Assembly (NCBI GenBank): GCA_015066625.1 | Contig: SVOC01000003.1 | Coordinates: 1 to 64,000, forward strand | DNA from: Oscillospiraceae bacterium | Lineage (GTDB): Bacteria; Bacillota; Clostridia; Oscillospirales; Acutalibacteraceae | Direction of reading: 5' to 3' | Length of the DNA: 64,000 bases | Shown: in pieces, positions 17,459-26,011 of the stretch | Position numbering within the stretch: the first letter of the stretch is position 1 | How the letters are laid out: each line of letters opens with the position of its first letter | The notes under the pieces: generated by a model | Database searches by the model: none | Told to the model about the DNA's origin: nothing | The model's input: only the letters and a program-made list of their open reading frames with translations | Position numbers and translations under genes: made by a program

Positions 17459-19249
17459 ATGAAAAGAATTCTGGCATTTGTTCTGGCGGCAATTATGGCA
17501 TTTTCAGCATTTGCAGTGATGGGTTATGCAGACGGACATCCTGTTACTGCATATATTGCGAATTACGATGAAGTCAATGACGAGTACAGCAGAGTAATTG
17601 ATTGGTACAAGGCGAACGACAAATATTATTTCTTTGTTCCCGCATCAATTGATTTTGACACAGCGAAGCTCTGTATTCCCGGTTCCTACACGGTTGACGG
17701 TGCGGAATATGAGAAAGCTGAAACACTTGCAACGGTTTTCGGTGATAAAACCGAAGTGAAAATCGGTGCTGACGGTTACACATATGATGTTGTTATCATA
17801 AAGGAATCAAAGACTGCTTCTGTTTTCATTACAACCGAATCAGGCTCTCTTGATTATATCCACGCAGTAAAGGGCAACGAGGAAGAAGGCACAATCGAAA
17901 TCGTTGATGTTGACGGCGAAGTTCTTTATGACGGAGCACTTGAAATCAAGGGCAGAGGTAACTCCACATGGCAGATGGAAAAGAAGCCCTACAACATAAA
18001 GCTTGATAAGAAAACTGACCTTTTCGGCATGGGTAAAACAAAGAAGTGGAGTCTTATCGCAAACCACACCGATTTATCACTTATCAGAAATGTTCTTGCA
18101 TATGAAACCGCAAAAGCGGCAGGTATGCCTTATTCGCCTCTGTTTGAGCCCGTTGATGTCTATATCAACAACGAATATAAGGGTGCTTATCTTCTTACAA
18201 CAAGAGTAGGTGTTGACGGTACAAGCGTTGATGTTGAAGACCTTGAGGGCAACACAGAGGATGCTAACAAAAACGACCTTGATACATATCCCAAGGCAGG
18301 TTATTACGGTACATACGCAGGTCTTCTTGCAGGCACAAAGAAGTGGTACGATATTCCCAATAACCCCGATGATATCACAGGCGGTTACATCATTGAGATG
18401 GAGCTTGCCAACAGATATGCAGACGAAGCAAGCGGCTTCGTTACAGACCGTGACCAGCCCTTTACAATGAAAAGCCCCGAATATGTTTCGGAAGCTCAGA
18501 TAAATTATATCAGTGCACTTTATCAGAAGTTTGAGGATGCTGTTTACGCAGGTGCGGATATGGCTGAAATCGGCAAATACTGCAATGTTCAGTCGCTTGC
18601 TCAGCTTTACCTCATCAACGAGTGGGCATCAAATATGGACGGCGGTCTTACAAGCACATATTTTTACAAGCCCGAAGGTGCAAACGAAACCCTCTACGGC
18701 GGCCCCGTATGGGACTTCGATATTGCATTCGGCAACAATGAAGGAGAACGCTTCGGCAACAAATACAATGACCCCACAAAGTGGACCGTTTGCTACAACA
18801 GAATGTACAGAAACACTGTTTTCGGCACGTGGGATATTGATGAACAGCCAAATGTTTTCAATATCATCACTAAGAACGAAGGTTTTGTTGATGTTCTTGA
18901 AGCTGAGTGGAACGGTACAATGAAAGCGGCAGTTGCCCAAACCGTTGAATGGGTAGAAACCGAATATGTACCTTCAGTTGAAGGCTGGGCAGTTGCAAAC
19001 GCAATCCGCTGGAATATTTTCGGTACATACGATGTTAACGAAATCAAGAAAGCTTATTACGATGAGGTTAAAGCTGTTGTGAGCTTCGCAAAAACAAAGG
19101 CAGAAACGATTACTGCAGGTGTGGGAGAGGTGCAGAATGATGCTCCTCAGACCAATGCGTTTGTGAAGTTTTTCAAAGGCTTCCTTGTGGGTATCAATGA
19201 TATCTTTGAAAAGGCTATTGTTGCACTTGACCTTGTGAATAAGATCTGA
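17459..19249 (+). CDS. Secreted CotH-family protein, paralog 1
   Basis: A 596-residue exported protein with a signal peptide (MKRILAFVLAAIMAFSAFA...), a beta-rich N-terminal domain, and a CotH domain. The latter shows KGRGNSTWQMEKKPYNIK, NHTDLSLIRNVLAYE, EYKGAYLLTTRVG and GGPVWDFDIAFGN. CotH proteins are atypical kinases first known from spore coats; clostridial secreted forms often sit with polysaccharide-degrading genes. The WDFD..FGN motif would bind metal-ATP. The C-terminus has a hydrophobic amphipathic helix after a short Thr/Ala linker. It is followed 28 bases later by a paralog of exactly the same length. Confidence 0.88.
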   Translation: MKRILAFVLAAIMAFSAFAVMGYADGHPVTAYIANYDEVNDEYSRVIDWYKANDKYYFFVPASIDFDTAKLCIPGSYTVDGAEYEKAETLATVFGDKTEVKIGADGYTYDVVIIKESKTASVFITTESGSLDYIHAVKGNEEEGTIEIVDVDGEVLYDGALEIKGRGNSTWQMEKKPYNIKLDKKTDLFGMGKTKKWSLIANHTDLSLIRNVLAYETAKAAGMPYSPLFEPVDVYINNEYKGAYLLTTRVGVDGTSVDVEDLEGNTEDANKNDLDTYPKAGYYGTYAGLLAGTKKWYDIPNNPDDITGGYIIEMELANRYADEASGFVTDRDQPFTMKSPEYVSEAQINYISALYQKFEDAVYAGADMAEIGKYCNVQSLAQLYLINEWASNMDGGLTSTYFYKPEGANETLYGGPVWDFDIAFGNNEGERFGNKYNDPTKWTVCYNRMYRNTVFGTWDIDEQPNVFNIITKNEGFVDVLEAEWNGTMKAAVAQTVEWVETEYVPSVEGWAVANAIRWNIFGTYDVNEIKKAYYDEVKAVVSFAKTKAETITAGVGEVQNDAPQTNAFVKFFKGFLVGINDIFEKAIVALDLVNKI

Positions 19250-19277
19250 GACGGTTCAAAATAAAAGAGGTGCTTTT

Positions 19278-21068
19278 ATGAAAAGATTTATTTCTGCTTT
19301 ATTGGCTCTTGTTATCGCTTTTTCATTCTGCAGTCTGACCGGCTTCGCTGCAGATGAAGCAATATCCGCTTTTTCCGTGGGAACGGTTGAGGAAAAAGAG
19401 CACGGTGCTCAGCTTTCTGTTGATTGGTACAAATCAGAAAACGGAATATATATGTTTATTCCTCAGTCGGTAAACCTTGCAGAAGCTGAAGTTTATTTCA
19501 CTGCAAACGGCGATGTGTATGCTGACGGAATCAAAATAACAAACGGTTCATCCGCGGCTTTTCTTGACGGTAAATCTGAAGTTACTCTCACAAGCGGCAG
19601 CACCTCGTACAAAGTGAAGATTGTTGCAATATCGGGTGTTTCTTCTGTTTTTATTGAAACCGAAAGCGGCTCTCTTGACAGTGTTCATGCCGATAAAGAG
19701 CATAAGGAAAAGGGTGAGATAACAATCATCGGTGCAGACGGAAATGTTGAATGTGACGGAGAGCTTGATTACATCAAAGGCAGAGGTAACTCCACATGGG
19801 GGCTTGATAAAAAGCCATATAACATCAAGCTTGAAGATAAGGCAAATCTTTTCGGTATGGGCAAAAGTAAAAAGTGGAGTCTTCTTGCAAACTATGGTGA
19901 TGCATCACTGCTGAGAAACAGCCTTGCTTTCACCGCTGCCGAAAGTGCAGGTATAGCTTATACACCCAAGTTTGAGCCCGTTGACTTATATATAAACGGC
20001 GAATATATGGGTGCATACCTTCTCACAACAAGAATTGAAACTGATAAAACAAGAGTTAATATTGATAACCTTGAAGACCTTAATGAAGAAGCAAATCCCG
20101 ATGTTGATATTGAGGCACTTCCCAGAGGCGGTGTTTACGGCAAATATTCGGGATACCTTGAAGGCACAAGAAAATGGGTTGAAATCCCCAACAATCCCGA
20201 GGATATCACAGGCGGATACATAATTGAAATGGAGCTTCCCGGCAGATATGACGATGAAATCAGCGGCTTTGTAACTAAAAACAGCCAGTCAGTTATCCTT
20301 AAATCACCCGAATACGCTTCGGAGGATGAAGTTATTTACATTGCAAGCTATTATCAGCTTTTTGAAAATGCAGTTTTTGCAAAGAAGAGTCTTGATGCTA
20401 TCGGTGAATACTGCAATATAGAATCTCTTGTTGATTCATATGTATTCAACGAATGGGTTGCAAACCACGATGCCGGTCTTACAAGCACTTATTTTTATAA
20501 GCCTGCCGATGATACTCTCTACGCAGGTCCCGTCTGGGATTTTGACAAAGCCTTTGGCAACTGCGATGTAATCAGATACGGACTTAATTATAATAAGCCC
20601 GCTCAGTGGACGGTTTGCCACAGCCACCTTCGCACCGTTACCCTTTGGGGCGGTGCTGATGCGGACAAAATTCCCACATTCTATAATCTTCTTGCAAAGA
20701 ACGAGGATTTTGTGAAGCTTTGCAAAGATAAGTGGAACTCAGTGTTCAAGAGTGCGTTCACCTCGTCAGTTGAAGAAACAACGGGCGAATATGCAGAGAA
20801 AATTGAGTCATCAGTCATCGCGGATGCAATACGCTGGAACACCTTCGGAACGGATGATGTGAACACAATCAAGTCGGCATATGCGGCAGAGAATAAAGAA
20901 ATTGCGGATTTTGTGCAGGCAAAAACATCGTTTATAGATGCAAATATAGGCACTGTTGCCGTCCGTGAGAACGAAGAAACAACATCCTTCGGAGACAGGA
21001 TAAGCATAATATTCGGAAATCTTGTTGAAAAGCTTATTTTGTTTTTCGGTCTTGAAAATATAATCTGA
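19278..21068 (+). CDS. Secreted CotH-family protein, paralog 2
   Basis: A 596-residue paralog of the preceding gene, with signal peptide MKRFISALLALVIAFSF. It has the same conserved blocks: KGRGNSTWGLDKKPYNIK, GKSKKWSLLANYGDASLLRN, GEYMGAYLLTTRIE, GPVWDFDKAFGN, and the same C-terminal hydrophobic helix. Equal length and clear side-by-side similarity show tandem duplication. The kinase-like core is intact in both. An intrinsic terminator follows, making this the last gene of the operon that starts at the NifU-like gene. Confidence 0.88.
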   Translation: MKRFISALLALVIAFSFCSLTGFAADEAISAFSVGTVEEKEHGAQLSVDWYKSENGIYMFIPQSVNLAEAEVYFTANGDVYADGIKITNGSSAAFLDGKSEVTLTSGSTSYKVKIVAISGVSSVFIETESGSLDSVHADKEHKEKGEITIIGADGNVECDGELDYIKGRGNSTWGLDKKPYNIKLEDKANLFGMGKSKKWSLLANYGDASLLRNSLAFTAAESAGIAYTPKFEPVDLYINGEYMGAYLLTTRIETDKTRVNIDNLEDLNEEANPDVDIEALPRGGVYGKYSGYLEGTRKWVEIPNNPEDITGGYIIEMELPGRYDDEISGFVTKNSQSVILKSPEYASEDEVIYIASYYQLFENAVFAKKSLDAIGEYCNIESLVDSYVFNEWVANHDAGLTSTYFYKPADDTLYAGPVWDFDKAFGNCDVIRYGLNYNKPAQWTVCHSHLRTVTLWGGADADKIPTFYNLLAKNEDFVKLCKDKWNSVFKSAFTSSVEETTGEYAEKIESSVIADAIRWNTFGTDDVNTIKSAYAAENKEIADFVQAKTSFIDANIGTVAVRENEETTSFGDRISIIFGNLVEKLILFFGLENII

Positions 21069-21072
21069 TTTT

Positions 21073-21109
21073 AAATCCCTGCGTCATTTGCGGCGCAGGG
21101 ATTTTTAAA
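21073..21109 (+). terminator. Operon terminator
   Basis: AAATCCCTGCG (21073-21083) pairs with CGCAGGGATTT (21094-21104), followed by a short T run. Confidence 0.85.
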
Positions 21110-21115
21110 AAAGTG

Positions 21116-21144
21116 TTGACAAATTCTTTTTTCGGTGTTATTAT
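21116..21144 (+). promoter_or_regulatory. Sigma-A type promoter of the T-box transcript
   Basis: TTGACA (21116-21121), a 17-base spacer, TATTAT (21139-21144), just upstream of the T-box leader. Confidence 0.85.
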
Positions 21145-21154
21145 TACTGACATA

Positions 21155-21420
21155 AAAGCTGTGACGAAGAAGGCAGAAGTGTAAAGCTTCCAGAGAGTCG
21201 GCGTTTGGTGCGAGCCGTCAGCGGAGCATTTCAATGCTATCCCTTCTGAGCCGAAGCCCCGAAAACTTTTGAGTGAGTAGACGGCTTCCGTAGATGCTGC
21301 GTTAAGGCATAGGGCTTGTTGGAGTCCGATGAGTGGCGTGAAGAACGCAATTTGAGTGGTACCGCGGGTTAGATTTTACTCGTCTCAAAGCAAAATAATT
21401 GCTTTGGGGCGTTTTTTATT
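21155..21420 (+). promoter_or_regulatory. T-box leader with intrinsic terminator
   Basis: A classic tRNA-sensing T-box. Stem I carries CAGAAG (21173 on) pairing with CTTCTG, an AGAGAG internal loop and the distal loop GGTGCGAG. The T-box core GAGTGGTACCGCGG is at 21354-21367. The terminator pairs CGTCTCAAAGCAA (21381-21393) with TTGCTTTGGGGCG (21399-21411) over 13 bp, then six Ts. Uncharged tRNA would favour the antiterminator and turn on the downstream gene. The specifier lies in TTTCAATGCTATCC before CTTCTGAG; GCT (Ala) fits the spacing best by eye, with ATC (Ile) and TTC (Phe) as alternatives. I could not settle this without folding. Confidence 0.93.
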
Positions 21421-21448
21421 TTTCCTCAGAGCGAAAGGAGAGAAAAAG

Positions 21449-23767
21449 ATGATAACTTTTGGTCAGGGTTCAGTCGAAAACAAAATAATGGAGGTTGCTC
21501 AGCGAATTATTGCTCTTCGTCTGGATATGGGTCTTACCCAGGGCGAAATGGCTAAAAAAATCGGTATGAGCGAAGAAGAATACTGCTACTACGAATCCGG
21601 CAGCAGAGATTTCAGTTTCACTTTTATCTATAAGCTTGCTCAGGTATGCAATGTTGAAATTACCGATATCATGGAAGGCAGCAGCCCCAGCTTGACAGAG
21701 TACACTCTCACAAGAAAAGGGGAAGGAATGCCCATAACAAGAAGGGAAGGCTTCGTTTATAACCGCCTTGCACCTTTCTTTAAAAATAAAATAGCAGAGC
21801 CTTTCAGAGTAGTTATTCCCTATTCGGAAGAAGCTCTCAATCCTCCTTATCACTGTGTTTCACACGAGGGTCAGGAGATAAACATTGTTACAAAAGGCAC
21901 GCTTAAAATGATTATCGGTGACAGAACCGAAACTCTCAACGAAGGCGACTGCATTTATTTTGATTCATCTGTTCCTCATAACGAAATAGCCGTAGGCGGT
22001 CACGAATGTGAATTCTATGCAATCGTTATTTCACCCGACGGTTCATCGGAAATGAGCGAATACATTGAAGAAATCAAAACGCCCAGCACAACAAACGTAG
22101 ACCTTGCAAATCTTTCAAACCCCGTTTATGCAAAGTTTATAGATACAACCGTTGATGAAAACGGTGTTCTTAACGGCATTTCATTCAAGAATGACGATAA
22201 GTTCAATTTTGCATTTGATGTTGTGGATGAGCTTGCAAAGAAGTGTCCCGATAAAACCGCAATGCTTCATATCGAAAATGACGGCACCGAAAGAAGATTT
22301 ACATTCGGCGATATGAGTCGCCATTCGGCAATGACTGCAAATTACTTCAAGTCTCTCGGCATCAAAAAAGGTGACAGAGTAATGCTTGTCCTTAAACGCC
22401 ACTACCAGTTCTGGTTCTCAATACTTGCACTTCACAAAATCGGTGCAATCGTTGTTCCCGCAACAAATCAGCTTGTTGAGCACGATTTTGAATACCGTTT
22501 CAATGCAGGTCAGATAAGTGCAATCGTCTGCACCGCAGACGGCGATGTTGCCCGTCAGGTAGAGCTTGCCGCTGAAAAAGCGGATGTTCTCAAAACCAAG
22601 ATTATTGCACACGGCACCCGCGAAGGCTGGCACAGCTTTGACGAAGAATACAATAAATTCAGCGATGTGTTTGAAAGACCTTCCGCGGAAGATGGCGCAT
22701 TCGGCTATGACCCCATGCTTATGTTCTTTACAAGCGGTACAACAGGATATCCCAAAATCGCAATGCACAGCCACAGATATCCTCTGGGTCACTTCATTAC
22801 TGCGAAATATTGGCATAATGTTGACCCCAACGGTCTGCACTTCACGATCTCCGATACAGGCTGGGGCAAGGCACTCTGGGGCAAGCTTTACGGTCAGTGG
22901 CTTTGCGAAGCGGGAGTATTCACCTATGACTTTGACCGCTTTGTTGCTGATGATATTCTTAAGCTTATCGGCAAGCACAAGATAACAACCTTCTGCGCAC
23001 CTCCCACAATGTACCGTTTCTTCATCAAGGAAGACCTTGCAAAATATGACCTTAAATCCATCAAGTATGCCACAACTGCAGGTGAAGCGCTTAATCCTGA
23101 GGTGTTCCAGCAGTTCCTTAAAGCAACGGGCATAAGACTTATGGAAGGCTTCGGTCAGACGGAAACCACACTTGCAATCGGTAACTTTGTAGGCTCGTCA
23201 ATTAAGGTGGGTTCAATGGGTAAGCCCAGTCCTCTTTTTGATGTTGACCTTATTACATCCGAAGGCACAATCGCAAAGGTAGGTGAGGTCGGTGAAATCG
23301 TTGTAAGAACAGATGCAGGTTCACCCTGCGGTCTGTTTATGGAATACTACCGTGACGAACAGAAGACCACCGAAGCATGGCACGACGATATATACCATAC
23401 AGGCGATACCGCGTGGCGAGATGAAGACGGTTTCTTCTGGTATGTAGGCAGAGTTGATGACCTTATCAAATCATCCGGCTACCGTATAGGACCCTTTGAA
23501 ATTGAAAGCGTTATTATGGAGCTTCCTTATGTTCTTGAATGCGCAGTTTCAGCCGCACCCGATGAAATCAGAGGTCAGGTTGTAAAGGCGGATATCGTTC
23601 TTACAAAAGGAACGGAAAAAAACGATGCTCTCAAAAAGGAAATTCAGAAATATGTCAAGGAGCGTACAGCACCTTACAAGTACCCCAGAATTGTTGAGTT
23701 CAGAGATGAACTTCCCAAAACAATCAGCGGTAAAATCAGGCGTGTTGACCTGAGGGCAGGTAAATAA
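21449..23767 (+). CDS. HTH-cupin-acyl-CoA synthetase fusion under T-box control
   Basis: A 772-residue three-domain protein starting at ATG 21449 (AAAGGAGAG upstream; the longer frame from 21356 would run through the T-box core and terminator). Residues about 15-70 are an XRE-type helix-turn-helix (RLDMGLTQGEMAKKIGMSEE). About 105-205 form a cupin with the YHCVSHEGQEINIV metal site. About 245-770 form an AMP-forming acyl-CoA synthetase with FFTSGTTGYPK, EGFGQTETT, YHTGDTAW and the catalytic Lys in KTISGKIRR. It resembles medium- or short-chain acyl-CoA synthetases. T-box control suggests that the acid it activates is linked to an amino acid, for instance for reductive carboxylation of branched or aromatic acids; that link is inference. 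Confidence 0.92.
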   Translation: MITFGQGSVENKIMEVAQRIIALRLDMGLTQGEMAKKIGMSEEEYCYYESGSRDFSFTFIYKLAQVCNVEITDIMEGSSPSLTEYTLTRKGEGMPITRREGFVYNRLAPFFKNKIAEPFRVVIPYSEEALNPPYHCVSHEGQEINIVTKGTLKMIIGDRTETLNEGDCIYFDSSVPHNEIAVGGHECEFYAIVISPDGSSEMSEYIEEIKTPSTTNVDLANLSNPVYAKFIDTTVDENGVLNGISFKNDDKFNFAFDVVDELAKKCPDKTAMLHIENDGTERRFTFGDMSRHSAMTANYFKSLGIKKGDRVMLVLKRHYQFWFSILALHKIGAIVVPATNQLVEHDFEYRFNAGQISAIVCTADGDVARQVELAAEKADVLKTKIIAHGTREGWHSFDEEYNKFSDVFERPSAEDGAFGYDPMLMFFTSGTTGYPKIAMHSHRYPLGHFITAKYWHNVDPNGLHFTISDTGWGKALWGKLYGQWLCEAGVFTYDFDRFVADDILKLIGKHKITTFCAPPTMYRFFIKEDLAKYDLKSIKYATTAGEALNPEVFQQFLKATGIRLMEGFGQTETTLAIGNFVGSSIKVGSMGKPSPLFDVDLITSEGTIAKVGEVGEIVVRTDAGSPCGLFMEYYRDEQKTTEAWHDDIYHTGDTAWRDEDGFFWYVGRVDDLIKSSGYRIGPFEIESVIMELPYVLECAVSAAPDEIRGQVVKADIVLTKGTEKNDALKKEIQKYVKERTAPYKYPRIVEFRDELPKTISGKIRRVDLRAGK

Positions 23768-23777
23768 TCATAAAAAT

Positions 23778-23803
23778 ATCCCCCGAGTTCCGAACTCGGG
23801 GGA
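23778..23803. terminator. Bidirectional terminator between convergent genes
   Basis: ATCCCCCGAGTT pairs with AACTCGGGGGAT around CCG. On the minus strand it is followed by ATATTTTT, so it ends the leftward DUF3798 operon; on the plus strand the T run is weaker. Confidence 0.8.
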
Positions 23804-23818
23804 TTACTTGTTGTCTTG

Positions 23819-24991
23819 TTATCTTATTGCTTCAAATCCGGGCTGATATGCTTTGAATACGTTTGTCATATCGCCATATGCAACCACAGTGAAATCCTTG
23901 CTGTCTGCGGCAACCGAAACTCTTGAAGTAACCTTTTCAGCCATATTTTCGGCTGTGATTGTGCCGTTGAGAAGGTCGAATGTGCTGTGTACCGCACCTC
24001 TGAGGAGGATGGCTGCAAGGGGAGTTTTGTAGATATAAAGCTTGCCGAGACCTGTTGTGTCAGCCTCAACGGCAGCCTTTGCACTCTTGATGTAATCGTC
24101 AACATCTGCAGTTTTTTCGGGTGCTGCAATATCATAAACCTCGCCTACGCCGTTATAAGCTGTGGGGAATGAGGGGCAGATATAAATGAGACCCTTTTTG
24201 TTTGCCAGTTCAACAAGAGTTGACTGCACCGCACTGTCTGTTGAGAAAACTGCAACATCCTTGCCTTCAACATCGCCGTTCATATAGTGTCTTGCGATTG
24301 CCTCACGCACATATTTCTGTGCGCCTTCAATCTGAACGCTGTTTGTATCAGCACTGCTGTCATTGATGAATTTGATTTCCTGAGCTTCGCAGGCAGTTTT
24401 GATTGCATTTACCGCATCTCTGATAAGCTTATTGCCCGACATTGTGCGAGAAACAAAGAAGGTGATGAAGTATTTTGCACCTCTGTCTTTTGCCTGAGCA
24501 ACAATATCCTCAGCGGCCTTTGCCCAGTCAACACAGAGAACAAGGTTTGAGAGTTCTGCGATTTCTTCAATGTTATCTTCGGGTTCGATGCAGGTGGTGA
24601 TGATGTTGGGGTTGATTTCCTTTGCTTTGTATATTGCATTTCGGGTGTACTGAGTTGCTCTTGCGTAGATGATTGCACTGATTTCGGGGTCAGCGGCAAG
24701 CTCTTTCGAAAGAGTGATAATTCCGGGGTCGCCGCCTTTAAGAATACGGCTGTCATCATACTGCTTGATTACTATCGAGTTGGGATATTCCGCTTCAAGC
24801 TCTTTTGCAGCTCTGTAATCCTCGGGGTACTGTGCTTCGGGTGCAACAAGAATTGCAACTTTCTTCTGGGGAATGACAACATCTTCACCTTTTGCACCGG
24901 GGTTGTTCTTACATCCTGCCATTGCAAAAATGAGAGCTGCTGCCATAATCAGGGCAAGAATTCTTCTGAAAGTTTTGCTTGTGAGTTTCAT
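23819..24991 (-). CDS. DUF3798 lipoprotein, periplasmic-binding-like fold
   Basis: A 390-residue lipoprotein with signal and lipobox MAGC (residues about 24-27). The body has alternating alpha/beta segments (KVAILVAPEAQYPEDYRAA, ISAIIYARATQYTRNAIY, DVAVFSTDSAVQSTLVE), as in type 1 periplasmic-binding proteins, and matches the clostridial DUF3798 family by recall. It would sit on the outer membrane face and bind a small ligand. It overlaps the WYL regulator gene by 4 bases and is last in a four-gene leftward operon. No transporter permease is adjacent, so ligand and purpose are unknown. Confidence 0.82.
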   Translation of the reverse strand: MKLTSKTFRRILALIMAAALIFAMAGCKNNPGAKGEDVVIPQKKVAILVAPEAQYPEDYRAAKELEAEYPNSIVIKQYDDSRILKGGDPGIITLSKELAADPEISAIIYARATQYTRNAIYKAKEINPNIITTCIEPEDNIEEIAELSNLVLCVDWAKAAEDIVAQAKDRGAKYFITFFVSRTMSGNKLIRDAVNAIKTACEAQEIKFINDSSADTNSVQIEGAQKYVREAIARHYMNGDVEGKDVAVFSTDSAVQSTLVELANKKGLIYICPSFPTAYNGVGEVYDIAAPEKTADVDDYIKSAKAAVEADTTGLGKLYIYKTPLAAILLRGAVHSTFDLLNGTITAENMAEKVTSRVSVAADSKDFTVVAYGDMTNVFKAYQPGFEAIR

Positions 24992-25986
24992 AACACTACC
25001 TCTTTTGTATTTAAGATATTTTTTGCTTTATCTTCAAACAACTGTCTGATTTTTATTGGTGCCACAATTTCAATCTTATCTGAAAGAGCAAACAGCCAAC
25101 CGAGAAGCTTATCGTCAAACACCGTGAATACCTTTGCGTTGCAGTATCCTTCCGTTTCGTCTTTTCTGTACTGAACGGGGGTGTTGAATCTGTTTTCGAT
25201 AAGTTCAATGTATTCAGACGGAAATCTTATTACAAGCCACTCTTTAAAATAATAGCTTGTTTCCATGGGACTGCCGTCAAAATAGCTTGTTGCCGAAACA
25301 AGGTCATCGGTGAATTCCGTTGACTCGGATTTCATTATTTCAACATTCTTTATCCGCGGCAGATTTATATATTCAGCTTTTTTCGGAGTGTCTGTTCTTG
25401 TGAAAACAAATGATACATTTCCGTCTGCAACGGTAAGCACAACAGGGTTTGCCGTAACTGTTTCAAAATCCACCGAGTCTGAAAAAGCATCTCCCGGTCT
25501 TGAACGGGAAACGGTCACTGCAACCTGCTTTTTATCCCGTATTGCAAGCCTGAGACTGTTCAGGGTTTCCGATGATGTTTTTCTTTTCGGTGCATATGAA
25601 TTAAGGTTGATTGTCGTGCTGAGAATAAGATCGAGAGTTGGTATACAGGTGCTTCTGCGAAGATATTTTTTGATATATTCGGTTTCGTCTTCCGAAAGGA
25701 TGTCAGAGGAGAATATTGCTTCAAGAATAAGTCTGACCGCATCCTGAGAAAAATTCTTTACAATATAGTATCCTCTCTTGGGCTTTGAAACACTTACGAT
25801 TTTTACCGTTGTCTGATTAACGGCTTTTATATCTGATATAATGTTTCTTTTTGAAACGTTATAGCCGTAATCGTGCATATGCTCGCTGATTTCATCCAAA
25901 GACAGAATGTTGTTTTCATCGGAAAACATTGTAAGAATTTCTGCCAGAACGATAAGTCTTGTTCTTGCGTTGGGGGTTGTTTCCAA
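24988..25986 (-). CDS. WYL-domain transcriptional regulator
   Basis: A 332-residue regulator. An N-terminal winged helix (RLIVLAEILTMFSDENNILS, then SLDEISEHMHDYGYNVSKRN) resembles YafY/DeoR-type proteins. The middle is a WYL-like SH3-fold domain (VAVTVSRSRPGDAFSD and VEFVNP-like TVTANPVVLTVADGN), followed by a C-terminal extension with WLVIRFPSEYIELIENRF. WYL proteins sense ligands, often nucleotides or nucleic acids. It is co-transcribed with a GH2 enzyme and a DUF3798 lipoprotein, so it may control this operon. Confidence 0.8.
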   Translation of the reverse strand: METTPNARTRLIVLAEILTMFSDENNILSLDEISEHMHDYGYNVSKRNIISDIKAVNQTTVKIVSVSKPKRGYYIVKNFSQDAVRLILEAIFSSDILSEDETEYIKKYLRRSTCIPTLDLILSTTINLNSYAPKRKTSSETLNSLRLAIRDKKQVAVTVSRSRPGDAFSDSVDFETVTANPVVLTVADGNVSFVFTRTDTPKKAEYINLPRIKNVEIMKSESTEFTDDLVSATSYFDGSPMETSYYFKEWLVIRFPSEYIELIENRFNTPVQYRKDETEGYCNAKVFTVFDDKLLGWLFALSDKIEIVAPIKIRQLFEDKAKNILNTKEVVL

Positions 25987-26011
25987 AATAACCGCCGCCT
26001 TTTGTATGTTC

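Noticed and set aside
21356..21448. N-terminal extension of the acyl-CoA synthetase fusion
   Set aside because: This stretch is the T-box core and terminator hairpin; ATG 21449 follows a clear ribosome site.
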